Below the pieces are notes generated by a model. The model did no database searches, was not told the DNA's origin, and was given only the letters and a program-made list of their open reading frames with translations. 55,462 nucleotides of DNA, from contig JAURYH010000059.1 in assembly GCA_030653975.1 (NCBI GenBank), forward strand, positions 1-55,462, given 5' to 3'. Made by a program: the position numbers and the translations under genes. Source of the DNA: Hydrogenophaga sp. (GTDB lineage: Bacteria > Pseudomonadota > Gammaproteobacteria > Burkholderiales > Burkholderiaceae_C). Numbering within the stretch: the first letter of the stretch is position 1; every line of letters begins with the position of its first letter. Below are positions 26,711 through 34,451 of the stretch, piece after piece.

Positions 26711-27970
26711 TCAGCGCAGGATGGATGCGGGCACGTAGGACACGATGGCGAGAACGAGGAAGGCCACGAGGTAGAAAGGACCCATGGCGCGCACGGTTTC
26801 GCCCACCTTCACCCGGGCCAGCGCGCTGGTGATGAACAGCGTGGTGCCCACCGGCGGCGTGTACAGGCCGACGGCGAGATTGACCACCATCATGATGCCG
26901 AGCTGGACCGGGTCCATGCCGATGCTCTGGGCCAGCGGGAGGAACACGGGGGTGAGCAACAGCACGGCAGCCGGCAGGTCCAGGAACATGCCGATGAACA
27001 GCATCATCAGGTTCATCAGCAGGATCACCATCCATTTGGCGCTCACGTTCTCCTGCACCCACTGTGCGATGTGCTGGGGCATCTGGTCGAAGGTCAGCAA
27101 CCAGCCGATGGCGGCCGAGGCCATGATCACCAGCAGCACCACACCGGTGGCCAGGCCCGCTTCCAGCACCGCGTGGTGCAGCCGCTTGAGGCTCAGGTCG
27201 CGGTACATCAGGGCCGAGACCAGGCCTGCGTACAACGTGGAGAGGATCGACACTTCGGTCGGTGTGGCAAAGCCGAAGCGCAGGAAGATGACGATCAGCA
27301 CGGGCAGCGCCAGGGCCGGGGCGGAGTGCCACAGGTTGCGACGGAACGCCACACGGTCGCGCGGAGCGGTCTCGCGCGGCAGGTTGCGCCGCTTGCCGAC
27401 CCACCAGCAGGCGAACATGAAACCGCCGCAGAGCAGCAGACCGGGCAGAACGCCAGCGTAGAACAGCGCTGCGATCGACGCATTGGCGCTCAGCGCGAAC
27501 AGGATCAGCGGAATCGAAGGCGGGATGATGATGTCGATGGTGGCCGCCGAAGCCAGCGAGGCGGCCGAAAACGCCATCGGGTAGCGCAGCTTGCGGTGCC
27601 AGGGCATGACGAGCGCGCCGATGGCCGAGGCGTCGGCCACGGCCGAGCCGGAGACACCGCCGAACATCGTGGACGACAACACGTTGACCTGTGCCGGGCC
27701 GCCATGCCAGCGGCCGACGGTGGCGGTCAGCACACCGATGATGGCCTGGCCTAGGCGGCCACCCATCATCAGCGCACCGGTGAGCATGAAGAAGGGAATG
27801 GCGATCAGCGGGAAGCTCTGCACCTGCGCCACCATCTGCTGCACCAGCAGGTCCAGCGGGATGCGGTCACTGGTGGCAGCCGCCGCCATGGCCGCGATCA
27901 GCAGGGCGTGTGCGATGGGCACCGCCGCGACGGCGCCACACAGGAAGACAAAAAGAATGAGTGCGCTCAT
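26711..27970 (-). CDS. TRAP transporter large permease (DctM family)
   Basis: The 12-helix transport subunit of a tripartite ATP-independent periplasmic transporter, 419 residues. DctM hallmarks include IPFFMLTGALMMGG, SSTMFGGVSGSAVADASAIG, IIPPSIPLILFAL and NLAVGLYTPPVGTTLF. It imports an organic solute, usually an acid, using the sodium gradient. The gene lies 17 bp after the small permease and before the split transketolase, so uptake and breakdown are in one operon. Confidence 0.95.
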   Translation of the reverse strand: MSALILFVFLCGAVAAVPIAHALLIAAMAAAATSDRIPLDLLVQQMVAQVQSFPLIAIPFFMLTGALMMGGRLGQAIIGVLTATVGRWHGGPAQVNVLSSTMFGGVSGSAVADASAIGALVMPWHRKLRYPMAFSAASLASAATIDIIIPPSIPLILFALSANASIAALFYAGVLPGLLLCGGFMFACWWVGKRRNLPRETAPRDRVAFRRNLWHSAPALALPVLIVIFLRFGFATPTEVSILSTLYAGLVSALMYRDLSLKRLHHAVLEAGLATGVVLLVIMASAAIGWLLTFDQMPQHIAQWVQENVSAKWMVILLMNLMMLFIGMFLDLPAAVLLLTPVFLPLAQSIGMDPVQLGIMMVVNLAVGLYTPPVGTTLFITSALARVKVGETVRAMGPFYLVAFLVLAIVSYVPASILR

Positions 27971-27987
27971 GATGGGCTCCGGGCGGG

Positions 27988-28512
27988 TTACCAGTGAACT
28001 TCCTGGGGGTCAATCGACGCAGCCGGGAGGGCGCCGTCGGACTGGAAAACGCGCCAGGCCGACTGCGCAGCCAGCAGCGCCAGCATCACCATGCCGCCCA
28101 TGACACAGCCGTAGGTGACCGACCCCGGCACCTGCAAAATCGGCGACTTCTCGTCGTGCACGATCTCGATCATGGACAACGTGGCCCAGGCCAGGGTGGC
28201 GTACAAACCGGCCACGACGAGCCAGCCGAGCACACCAATGACGCGACGGGCGGCGGGCGGCACCGCCTCCACCAGGAACACCGTGGCGATGTGCGCGCCT
28301 TTTTCGGCGGCCATCACCACGCCGGCCATCACCAGCCAGGGGAACAGCAGTTCGGGCAGTTCGTTCGCCCACTGCAGGCTCGAACCGCTGACGTAGCGCA
28401 ACACGGTGTTGGCCGTGAGGATCATGAAGATCACGGCCGTGGTCAGCCACAGCACCAGGCTGCAGACGGCCACGATGGCGCGTTCCAGGGGATTTCGTTG
28501 CACGGTTTGCAT
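27988..28512 (-). CDS. TRAP transporter small permease (DctQ family)
   Basis: The 174-residue, four-helix small membrane subunit that holds DctM and docks the binding protein. RYVSGSSLQWANELPELLFPWLVMAG carries the WANE-type motif conserved in DctQ. The MQTVQRNPLERAI start was preferred over a longer frame because it has a GGAGAC box and the usual short cytoplasmic N-terminus. Confidence 0.92.
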   Translation of the reverse strand: MQTVQRNPLERAIVAVCSLVLWLTTAVIFMILTANTVLRYVSGSSLQWANELPELLFPWLVMAGVVMAAEKGAHIATVFLVEAVPPAARRVIGVLGWLVVAGLYATLAWATLSMIEIVHDEKSPILQVPGSVTYGCVMGGMVMLALLAAQSAWRVFQSDGALPAASIDPQEVHW

Positions 28513-28589
28513 GGGATGTCTCCAAGGCGCCGGCCTGTACCCCAAGCAGGGCACGGACCGACGTCATCAGCTGTGTCGGACGGTGGGGG

Positions 28590-29582
28590 TCAGAGAGCGC
28601 GGGCCGCCGCGATCACTTTTTTGACGTAGGCCCCGATGGGCGATGCGACCCACTTGTCGTCCACGGCGCTGGTGGCCTTGGCAAAGACCGCCTTGTCCAC
28701 TGTGGTCACCTGCACGCCCTTGGCCTTGAGGTCATCCAGCAGTTTGGCGTCGGCGTCTGCCGAGAGCTTGCGCTGCAGCGTGGTGGCTTCGGCTGCGGCT
28801 TCCTGCACGGCCTTGCGGTCGGCGTCGGACAGGCGGTCCCAGGTCCGCTTGCTCATCAGAAAAGGCGTCATCTGGAACATATGGCTGGTCAGCGCCAGGT
28901 GCTTCTGCACTTCGTACAGCTTGCTGGCGTGGATGTTGACCAGCGGGTTCTCCTGGCCGTCCACCACGCCCTGCTGCAGCGCGACGTACAGCTCGGCGAA
29001 CTTGATCTGCTGCGCCTCGGCACCCAGCGCCTGCATGATGTCCACCAGAACCGCGTCGGGCGGAGTGCGCATCTTCAGGCCCTTCATGTCCTCGACCTTG
29101 CTGATCGGGCGCTTGCTGTTGGTCATGTGGCGGATGCCGTTGTCCCAATAGCCCAGCACCACCATGCCCTTGTCGGCCGACTTCTGCGCCAGCTCCTGGC
29201 CCAGCGGGCCGTCGAGCAGCTTGAAGGCCTGTGCCGGCGTGGAGAACATGAAGGGCATGCCGTAGGCGGCGTACTCGGGTACGGCCACCGACAGGGCGCC
29301 TTGCGAGTTGGCCGTAATGTCCAGCGCGCCGGTGCGCACGGCGGTGACCATGGCGGCGTCGTCGCCGAGCTGGCCTGAGGGTGCTACCTGCACCTCGATA
29401 CGGCCAGCGCTCTTGGCCTTGACCACCTCGGCGAATTTGACGGCGGCTTCGTGGCGCGGGTTGCCAACAGCGGCTCCGTGTCCGAGGGTCAGTTTCGTGG
29501 CCTGGGCCTGAGCGGCCAGGGGCAAGGCCGCGGCCAGGGCGCAGGCGGCGAGCAGGGTGCGGGTGAAGGTCTTGCGTTGCAT
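28590..29582 (-). CDS. TRAP transporter solute-binding protein (DctP family)
   Basis: A 330-residue periplasmic binding protein with a signal peptide (TLLAACALAAALPLAAQAQA). The DctP-type core includes GALDITANSQGALS, MRTPPDAVLVDIMQALGAEA with the arginine that contacts carboxylate ligands in this family, and VDGQENPLVNI. That arginine suggests a carboxylated substrate such as a sugar acid. GGAGAC precedes the ATG. It is upstream of both permease genes. Confidence 0.93.
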   Translation of the reverse strand: MQRKTFTRTLLAACALAAALPLAAQAQATKLTLGHGAAVGNPRHEAAVKFAEVVKAKSAGRIEVQVAPSGQLGDDAAMVTAVRTGALDITANSQGALSVAVPEYAAYGMPFMFSTPAQAFKLLDGPLGQELAQKSADKGMVVLGYWDNGIRHMTNSKRPISKVEDMKGLKMRTPPDAVLVDIMQALGAEAQQIKFAELYVALQQGVVDGQENPLVNIHASKLYEVQKHLALTSHMFQMTPFLMSKRTWDRLSDADRKAVQEAAAEATTLQRKLSADADAKLLDDLKAKGVQVTTVDKAVFAKATSAVDDKWVASPIGAYVKKVIAAARAL

Positions 29583-29620
29583 GGTTTGTCTCCAGTCGGT
29601 TTGTGGTGGGAACGAAAATT

Positions 29621-30370
29621 TCAGTGAATCAGCATGCCGCCGTTCACGTCGAGCGTGATGCCGGTGCAGTAGGTTGAGAGGTCGCTGGCCAGAAACACAC
29701 AGGCACCTGCGATGTCGTCGGCGCGGCCGAGGCGGGCCAGCGGGATGGTATCGGCGATCTCGGCTTTCTTCTCTTCGGTGAGCTTGCCCTTGATGATGTC
29801 GGTGCCGATCAGGCCGGGCGTGATGCAGTTGATGCGGATGTTCTCGGGGCCGAACTCGCGCGCCATCGCGCGGGCCAGGCCGAGCACGCCAGCCTTGGCG
29901 GCCGAGTAGTGCGGGCCGCCCAGGATGCCGCCGCCGCGCTGCGCCGACACCGACGAGATGCAGATGATGGAACCGCCTTGTTGCGAGCGCATGGCGGGCA
30001 GCACAGCCTGTGACATGTAGAGCGTGCCGCGCAGGCTCACGTCGAGGATGCGGTCGTAGTCAGCGCCGGTGATCTCCAGCGTCTTCACCGGCTGGGTGAT
30101 GCCGGCGTTGTTGACCAGCGTGTCGATGCGGCCGAAGGCCTGGAGCACTGCGGCAGCGGCGGCATCGCACGAAGCCTTGTCGGTCACGTCAGCCACCAGA
30201 CCGATGTGCCCCGCGCCCAGCTGGGCTGCAGCGCCAGCCGGGTCGGCGCGTTCGAGGTCGAGGATGGCGACCCTGGCGCCCTGAGCGGCCATCAAGCGGG
30301 CGGTGGCGAAGCCGAGGCCATTGACGCCGGCACCGCCGGTGATGATGGCAACTTGGTCTTTGAGCAGCAT
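29621..30370 (-). CDS. Short-chain dehydrogenase/reductase (SDR family)
   Basis: A 249-residue classical SDR. The cofactor motif is TGGAGVNGLGFATA (TGxxxGxG type), with NNAG for the core strand. The active site is Ser in CISSVSAQ, then YSAAK (Tyr and Lys). The Asp at the end of strand 2 (ILDLERAD) favours NAD(H). It probably oxidises the imported polyol or sugar acid before the transketolase step. The MLLKDQVAIITGG start has a CAGGAGAC box seven bases upstream. It is the promoter-proximal gene and lies behind a structured leader. Confidence 0.93.
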   Translation of the reverse strand: MLLKDQVAIITGGAGVNGLGFATARLMAAQGARVAILDLERADPAGAAAQLGAGHIGLVADVTDKASCDAAAAAVLQAFGRIDTLVNNAGITQPVKTLEITGADYDRILDVSLRGTLYMSQAVLPAMRSQQGGSIICISSVSAQRGGGILGGPHYSAAKAGVLGLARAMAREFGPENIRINCITPGLIGTDIIKGKLTEEKKAEIADTIPLARLGRADDIAGACVFLASDLSTYCTGITLDVNGGMLIH

Positions 30371-30460
30371 GAGTCTTGTCTCCTGTGGATTGAACAACGG
30401 CAGGAGACGCACCGCCCAGTGGGCTTGTTGGTGGTGGCACTGGGCGTGCCTTGTCTCCTG
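30371..30460 (-). promoter_or_regulatory. Structured leader with competing anti-Shine-Dalgarno pairing
   Basis: On the transcribed minus strand the leader contains CAGGAGAC twice (30460-30453 and 30385-30378) and its complement GUCUCCUG once between them (30408-30401). The upstream copy and the complement close a hairpin reinforced by CGCCCAGUG/CACUGGGCG-type pairing. The downstream copy is the ribosome-binding site of the SDR gene. The middle element can therefore pair with either the upstream copy (site free) or the ribosome-binding site (site blocked). Mutually exclusive pairing of this kind is typical of translational switches. No known riboswitch core was recognised. Confidence 0.5.
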
Positions 30461-30557
30461 TTCTGGGAGCGGATTTTGAAAGCCGTCCAAGATGATGACA
30501 AGCGATTAAATGTCAGCGTAAGATGACAAAACGTCATCTAACAGCAGGGTTGACCCC

Positions 30558-31454
30558 ATGGCCGCATTGCCCCCCATTGCCAATCTGCAGGCGTTCGAGG
30601 CCGTGGCGCGGCGGCGCAGTTTTGCGCTGGCCGCGGCCGAGCTGAACCTCACCGCATCGGCCATCAGCCACCAGGTTGCGCGGCTTGAAGCCATGCTCGA
30701 CATCCGTCTTTTTGAGCGTAGTGCGCACGGTGTGCGCCTGAGCCCGGCGGGCGAGCACTACCTGTTGCATGTGGGGGCTGCGTTGTCTGCAATCGCCACC
30801 GCCACCGACGACCTGCGCCAAGGCATCCGCAACAGCTTGTACGTGCATTCGGCCCCCAGCATCGCCAGCCTGTGGCTCATGCCGCGCCTGCACCACTTTG
30901 CCCAGGCCTACCCCGACATCTCGATGAACCTCTCGGCCGCCCACACGCCCAGCGACTTCGCGCTCGGCCAGTCGGACATCGACATCCGCTACGGCATCCC
31001 GCAATGGGGCGATCTGGTGGTGGAGCCTTTGTTCATGGAGTCCATCGTGCCCCTGGTCAGCCCGGCCTTCATCAAGCAACACAAGCTCAAACGGGTCGAG
31101 CAACTGCTGGAGGTGCCGCTGATCCAGAGCAACGTGAGCATCGTGCAGTGGTCCGACTGGTTCGGCCGCTTCACTAAGCTACGGGCACCCGACCGCTTCT
31201 CCCTGCGCTTCGACCGCGCCCAGATGTCGCTGGACGCTGCAACGCAGGGCCTGGGCGTGGCGCTGGAGAGCGCCATGAACGCGGGAGGGCACCTAGCCGA
31301 GGGCAAGCTCAAGGCGCCGTTCGGCATGGACCAAGCCATTTGCGTGAAGGCACACTTTGCCGTCTATCCCGAGCGACACGCCAAGCGCCCAGCTGTTAAG
31401 GCGTTTCTCTCATGGTTGCATGGCGAGGCCGCGAAGACTCCAACTTCGCGTTGA
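30558..31454 (+). CDS. LysR family transcriptional regulator (GcvA-like)
   Basis: A 298-residue regulator, divergent from the SDR-TRAP-transketolase operon and so its likely controller. The winged HTH is near the N-terminus (LQAFEAVARRRSFALAAAEL, TASAISHQVARLEA, LFERSAHGVRLSPAG). The effector domain includes SLWLMPRLHHFAQAYP and DIDIRYGIPQWGDL, typical of the GcvA/AmpR branch. The 187-bp divergent gap holds AT-richer sequence next to the LysR start where its operators would lie; no single T-N11-A box is assigned. Confidence 0.9.
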   Translation: MAALPPIANLQAFEAVARRRSFALAAAELNLTASAISHQVARLEAMLDIRLFERSAHGVRLSPAGEHYLLHVGAALSAIATATDDLRQGIRNSLYVHSAPSIASLWLMPRLHHFAQAYPDISMNLSAAHTPSDFALGQSDIDIRYGIPQWGDLVVEPLFMESIVPLVSPAFIKQHKLKRVEQLLEVPLIQSNVSIVQWSDWFGRFTKLRAPDRFSLRFDRAQMSLDAATQGLGVALESAMNAGGHLAEGKLKAPFGMDQAICVKAHFAVYPERHAKRPAVKAFLSWLHGEAAKTPTSR

Positions 31455-31476
31455 CACCGACAACCTAGGTCGCGTC

Positions 31477-31575
31477 AAGGCTGAACTGAGTCACTCGCAC
31501 TTGATTCCTGAGCAGCGACGACGTTCGTTACCGGCCATTCGATGCTCTAGGAACGGTATGACCGCTCTACCGCCG
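31477..31575 (+). repeat. Dispersed repeat C, copy 2
   Basis: It starts with the 20 bases shared exactly with 5989-6008, then diverges but keeps CATTCGA and GTATGACCGCT in the same order. It lies between the LysR gene and the DUF6933-like gene. Confidence 0.6.
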
Positions 31576-31628
31576 AAAGGAAACATTGGTGCACCGATAC
31601 TTGCCATTTGTCTATCTGTCTCTGCACT

Positions 31629-32144
31629 GTGTTTGTCCTTCGCTGCACCCAAAAGCTCCTTGACCGGCTGAGCTCAAAGCCTGATCCAGAGTCGGCACCG
31701 CCGGACACAGTCCTCGGTGACTGGTACGCCAATCTGATCCGCGTAGGCCGAATCCAAGTTGTACTCGCTGTCAGCGAGCGAAGCTTGTTGCCCGTAGTGG
31801 TGCCGGCACGGGATAGTCGAGCCCTCGTTCATCGACTCTGCGAGACCCTGGAGCCGATCCTCACCGAAATCGGCGTTCCCGCGGACGATGCGGCTGCCGA
31901 GCGCGGTGCGATGCAACGTTGGGCAGTTGGAAAGACGGCAAATCGCAGAGTCCTGGGATCGCTCAACGACTTGGCATTTCAGCTTCAAGTCGGGCTGCTC
32001 AACTTCCCGGATCGTACGCTGATGGCGCAATCGCTCTGGTTGGCCAAGACGCCCCTGAAAGTCATCGACTACGGTGCACCCGACCAAGCCACACTCGCTG
32101 CGTTCGCTGCTCACCGGGCGCTACAGGCGGCCATCGGCCGATGA
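31629..32144 (+). CDS. DUF6933-like protein
   Basis: About 171 residues, read from GTG 31629. The pattern LRCTQKLLDRL, LGDWYANLIRVGRIQVVLAVSERSLLPVVVPARD and GKTANRRVLGSLNDLAFQLQ is that of the DUF6933 group, which has no known function. No signal peptide or membrane segment is present. The start is uncertain: the frame is open further upstream (TTG 31608) and no good ribosome-binding site is visible. Family assignment is from memory of the conserved blocks. It is flanked by repeat C and the cassette string. Confidence 0.6.
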   Translation: MFVLRCTQKLLDRLSSKPDPESAPPDTVLGDWYANLIRVGRIQVVLAVSERSLLPVVVPARDSRALVHRLCETLEPILTEIGVPADDAAAERGAMQRWAVGKTANRRVLGSLNDLAFQLQVGLLNFPDRTLMAQSLWLAKTPLKVIDYGAPDQATLAAFAAHRALQAAIGR

Positions 32145-32218
32145 CCGCTTCACTCTGACGCGAGCTGCAAGTAGCGACCCGGAGCGGACGTCCTACGTCG
32201 ACCCGCCAACCGGCCCTC

Positions 32219-32266
32219 CCCGGCAACGGCTTCAGTGCTTGATAGGAGGCATGAGAGGTTGCCGGG
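32219..32266 (+). other. Inverted repeat upstream of the cassette string
   Basis: CCCGGCAAC and GTTGCCGGG form a perfect 9-bp inverted repeat with a 30-base loop, followed by TTTC. It lies between the DUF6933-like gene and the first cassette. It may end transcription of the former, but the T-tract is poor. Confidence 0.4.
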
Positions 32267-32371
32267 TTTCGTGGTTTACTTATACTTGTATGAAAATCAG
32301 GTTCTTGCACGTAAGTAAGCCCATGATTTGATTGTTTTCTCGGTGAAACAGTGACCAGAATGTCCCGTATC

Positions 32372-32416
32372 GTCCAGTTTATCCCGCAGGTATCTGCGGG
32401 ATACATTACGTTAGAC
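32372..32416 (+). other. attC- or attI-like recombination site, degenerate
   Basis: It ends in GTTAGAC, a match to the integron core GTTRRRY, preceded by the hairpin ATCCCGCAG-gtat-CTGCGGGAT (32381-32402). The opposite core box is poor (GTCCAGT). The ATG of the TIR-like gene is ten bases after the core, the spacing typical of a cassette gene. Confidence 0.5.
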
Positions 32417-32426
32417 TTATCTACCA

Positions 32427-33149
32427 ATGATATTGAAGCCCCGCGCATTTATAGGCTCATCCAAAGAAGGCCTTCGGTACGCACATGCCCTGCAAGCCGC
32501 ATTGGACGAAAAGATGGAGGTTACAGTTTGGGATCAAGGCATATTTGACCTTTCCTCATACACCATGGAGGCGCTAATAGAGGAAGCTCATCGCGCGGCT
32601 TTCGCAATCCTAGTGTTTTCACCTGATGACGATGTAGTGATTCGCGGGCGTGAATCAGTTGCTGTCCGCGATAACGTACTTTTTGAACTTGGATTGTTTA
32701 TGGGCATTCTTGGGCGAAAGCGTGTCTATGTGGTCGCCCCTTCCGATGTGCCAGACTTTCGCATTCCGTCAGATTTACTTGGGCTCACACTGGCGACCTA
32801 TCACCGTCGTAGCGATGGAAATTTCAAAGCGGCTCTTGGTCCTGCTTGTACCGCCATTCTTGAAGTAGTGTCAAAAGTTATTGCCGCTGATCCTGAGCCC
32901 GGTTGCGCGTACATGCACACTGAAGAGAGTTCTCACGTTATCCCTCTTGATAAGAATAGATTCTCGGTTGTATTTCAACCCCCAATGCGCTGTAGTCCAA
33001 CGCTCCGATTTGTTGGAGCCGATGGCGAGTCACTTAGCCCTTTACTTCTAGATCACTGGTCGCGCTATGGCTTCACCGTGTCGTTTGCCAATCCACTAGA
33101 AAACGCAAAGCTAAAATTTGTTGCAGATGCGAGACCTCCTGAACTATAG
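32427..33149 (+). CDS. TIR-like (PF10137-type) nucleotide-binding protein, cassette-borne
   Basis: A 240-residue protein. Residues 1-125 form a TIR-like domain of the PF10137/Cap12 type: RAFIGSSKEG at the first strand, VWDQGIF, FAILVFSPDDD, and RDNVLFELGLFMG, where Glu87 is the expected NAD-glycohydrolase catalytic residue. Residues 155-240 are a separate strand-rich domain I do not recognise. Such TIR-like enzymes act in CBASS, Pycsar and related phage defence by destroying NAD. No cyclase or STING domain is adjacent, so the trigger is unknown. Base composition is clearly AT-richer than neighbouring genes, and it is followed directly by an attC site: signs of a transferred gene cassette. Confidence 0.8.
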   Translation: MILKPRAFIGSSKEGLRYAHALQAALDEKMEVTVWDQGIFDLSSYTMEALIEEAHRAAFAILVFSPDDDVVIRGRESVAVRDNVLFELGLFMGILGRKRVYVVAPSDVPDFRIPSDLLGLTLATYHRRSDGNFKAALGPACTAILEVVSKVIAADPEPGCAYMHTEESSHVIPLDKNRFSVVFQPPMRCSPTLRFVGADGESLSPLLLDHWSRYGFTVSFANPLENAKLKFVADARPPEL

Positions 33150-33211
33150 GTCTAACTTTACGCTCAAGAGGGACGCCGCAAAAGCGCGGCGCCCTTAGTT
33201 CCACGTTAGAC
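33150..33211 (+). other. Integron attC site (62 bp)
   Basis: The outer core boxes GTCTAAC (33150-33156) and GTTAGAC (33205-33211) are exact reverse complements. They enclose a stem with AGGGACGCCGC and GCGCGGCGCCCTT, and the CGCTCAAG motif, close in length and layout to classic 59-base elements such as that of aadA. It separates the TIR-like and Abi-alpha-like genes. Confidence 0.85.
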
Positions 33212-33225
33212 CTCGTAGGTACCAT

Positions 33226-33945
33226 ATGGCCGAATCCGACAGAAGTCTAGACATCCTCGGCGCGAAGCCACTCGCCGAGGCAGCAAACACTGTCACGACA
33301 GCAGCAGCGGCTGGGGCGGGCGCTTTCCTGAGCCGAATCTGCCTGCCGGCAGCTGAAGAGTTTGGCTTATTGTTGAGGGACAAAGTCAGTGCATGGAGAG
33401 CAAGAAATGCCGAAGCGATTGCAGAGCGTGCAGCAATAATTTTCGAAGAACTCCCAAATTCAGCCGCCCGTCATGCCCACCCGAGGATTGTTGGCGGAAT
33501 CCTTGAGAACGGGTCTTGGGCTGATGATGAAGACGTCAGAGGTATGTGGGCGGGATTACTGGCAACATCATGCACAGAGAGCGGAAGGAGTCAGGAAAAT
33601 CTAATATTCATGAATCTTCTCGCACAGCTTACGACTTCTCAAGCTCGAATAATCAGCTTTGCTTGCACCAACGCGGAGAAATACAAGTCGGAAACAGGTC
33701 TGTTGCTGACACAAGACTTCTATCCAACAATAGAGCAAATTATTGAGGCGAGCGGGATCCGTGATTTGCACGTTCTTGATTTAGAAGTTGATCATCTCCG
33801 CGAAATCGGTCTCCTTGATATGCAGAGCGGGCTGAGCCCGGCGAAAATTCAACCGTGCCGTCTCACGCCGTCGGCAATAGCTCTTCAATTGCATGTACGC
33901 TGCAATGGGCATGTCGGCTCACCCACTGACTACTTCAACCTTTAA
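33226..33945 (+). CDS. Abi-alpha/DUF4393-like protein, cassette-borne
   Basis: A 239-residue protein resembling the DUF4393 (abortive infection protein alpha) family. An N-terminal Ala-rich hydrophobic stretch (TVTTAAAAGAGAFLSRI) comes first, then a helical region with LPNSAARHAHPRIVGGILENGSW and DEDVRGMWAGLLATS. NLLAQLTTSQARII and a winged-helix-like C-terminus (LREIGLLDMQSG, CRLTPSAIALQLH) follow. Family members are linked to phage exclusion, but the mechanism is unknown. The ATG is 14 bases after the attC core with almost no leader, as in integron cassettes. Composition is AT-richer than the surroundings. Confidence 0.7.
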   Translation: MAESDRSLDILGAKPLAEAANTVTTAAAAGAGAFLSRICLPAAEEFGLLLRDKVSAWRARNAEAIAERAAIIFEELPNSAARHAHPRIVGGILENGSWADDEDVRGMWAGLLATSCTESGRSQENLIFMNLLAQLTTSQARIISFACTNAEKYKSETGLLLTQDFYPTIEQIIEASGIRDLHVLDLEVDHLREIGLLDMQSGLSPAKIQPCRLTPSAIALQLHVRCNGHVGSPTDYFNL

Positions 33946-33964
33946 CGCGATGAGGTAACCCCTC

Positions 33965-34081
33965 GCTCAAGCGGAGCTCCAACGGCAGGCCACCAGGCCT
34001 TGGCTGGCAGTACGCGGTACATTTTCGGCAGCCCGGACCAGGGGTCCAATCGTCGTCGCCCGCTTAGCTCGAACCTTGAGC
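33965..34081 (+). other. Possible degenerate attC site
   Basis: GCTCAAG (33965-33971) and CTTGAGC (34075-34081) are exact reverse complements just downstream of the Abi-alpha-like stop. The ending CGCTTAGCTCGAACCTTGAGCG resembles the clear attC at 34823. The R' box has C for the first G of GTTRRRY, so this site would be inactive or unrelated. Confidence 0.35.
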
Positions 34082-34290
34082 GACCGCATTCGCGAGTGAG
34101 GATCGGCAGGCCCTGACCGAGAGCACTCGGTGGTAAAGTGGTGCTCGTGACCCCGAGCAGGCATTCGCCCAAGTGTTGGAAGGTCGTCGTTCCGGTTGTC
34201 CCTGTCGGCAGTTTCTGCGGAGTTGAATGTGCATGCCCGAGTAGACTGGGCAAGTGGCGCGCAGGCTTGGTAGGTCATCATCGGTGATGA
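34082..34290. other. Gene-free interior of the cassette string
   Basis: No gene on either strand is supported. The GC content returns to that of the flanks, suggesting a sequence inserted between the cassettes. Confidence 0.4.
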
Positions 34291-34353
34291 ATCTCGATTT
34301 TGGTCAGATTGGTCGAATCTGATATACCTGCCAATCTGATCCAACTGTTAGAT
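34291..34353 (+). other. attC-like site, degenerate
   Basis: It ends in GTTAGAT, a fit to GTTRRRY. A 9-bp stem TCAGATTGG/CCAATCTGA lies inside. The upstream box ATCTCGA matches the expected ATCTAAC at four of seven positions. Confidence 0.45.
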
Positions 34354-34376
34354 TTAAAACATTTTTCGGAGGTGGC

Positions 34377-34442
34377 ATGCGGTTTTTTATAACGACTGCG
34401 GTGGTTGGTATCCAGTGTTGCGCCGATTTAAGTCAAAGTTAG
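34377..34442 (+). CDS. 21-codon leader-like peptide or truncated cassette gene
   Basis: A CGGAGG box sits seven bases before ATG. The frame MRFFITTAVVGIQCCADLSQS ends at a TAG that lies within the next core box, GTTAGGC (34438-34444). A good ribosome-binding site on so short a frame suggests either a leader peptide or a gene cut short by cassette insertion at the core site. Confidence 0.35.
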   Translation: MRFFITTAVVGIQCCADLSQS

Positions 34443-34451
34443 GCCTTACAG

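Noticed and set aside
26682..27404. N-terminal extension of the transketolase N-subunit frame
   Set aside because: It runs antiparallel to nothing but overlaps the DctM gene on the same strand in another frame. The family start is at 26681.
32219..32266. Riboswitch upstream of the TIR-like gene
   Set aside because: Only a simple 9-bp inverted repeat is present, with no conserved aptamer core. It lies before the cassette boundary, so it would not belong to the cassette.
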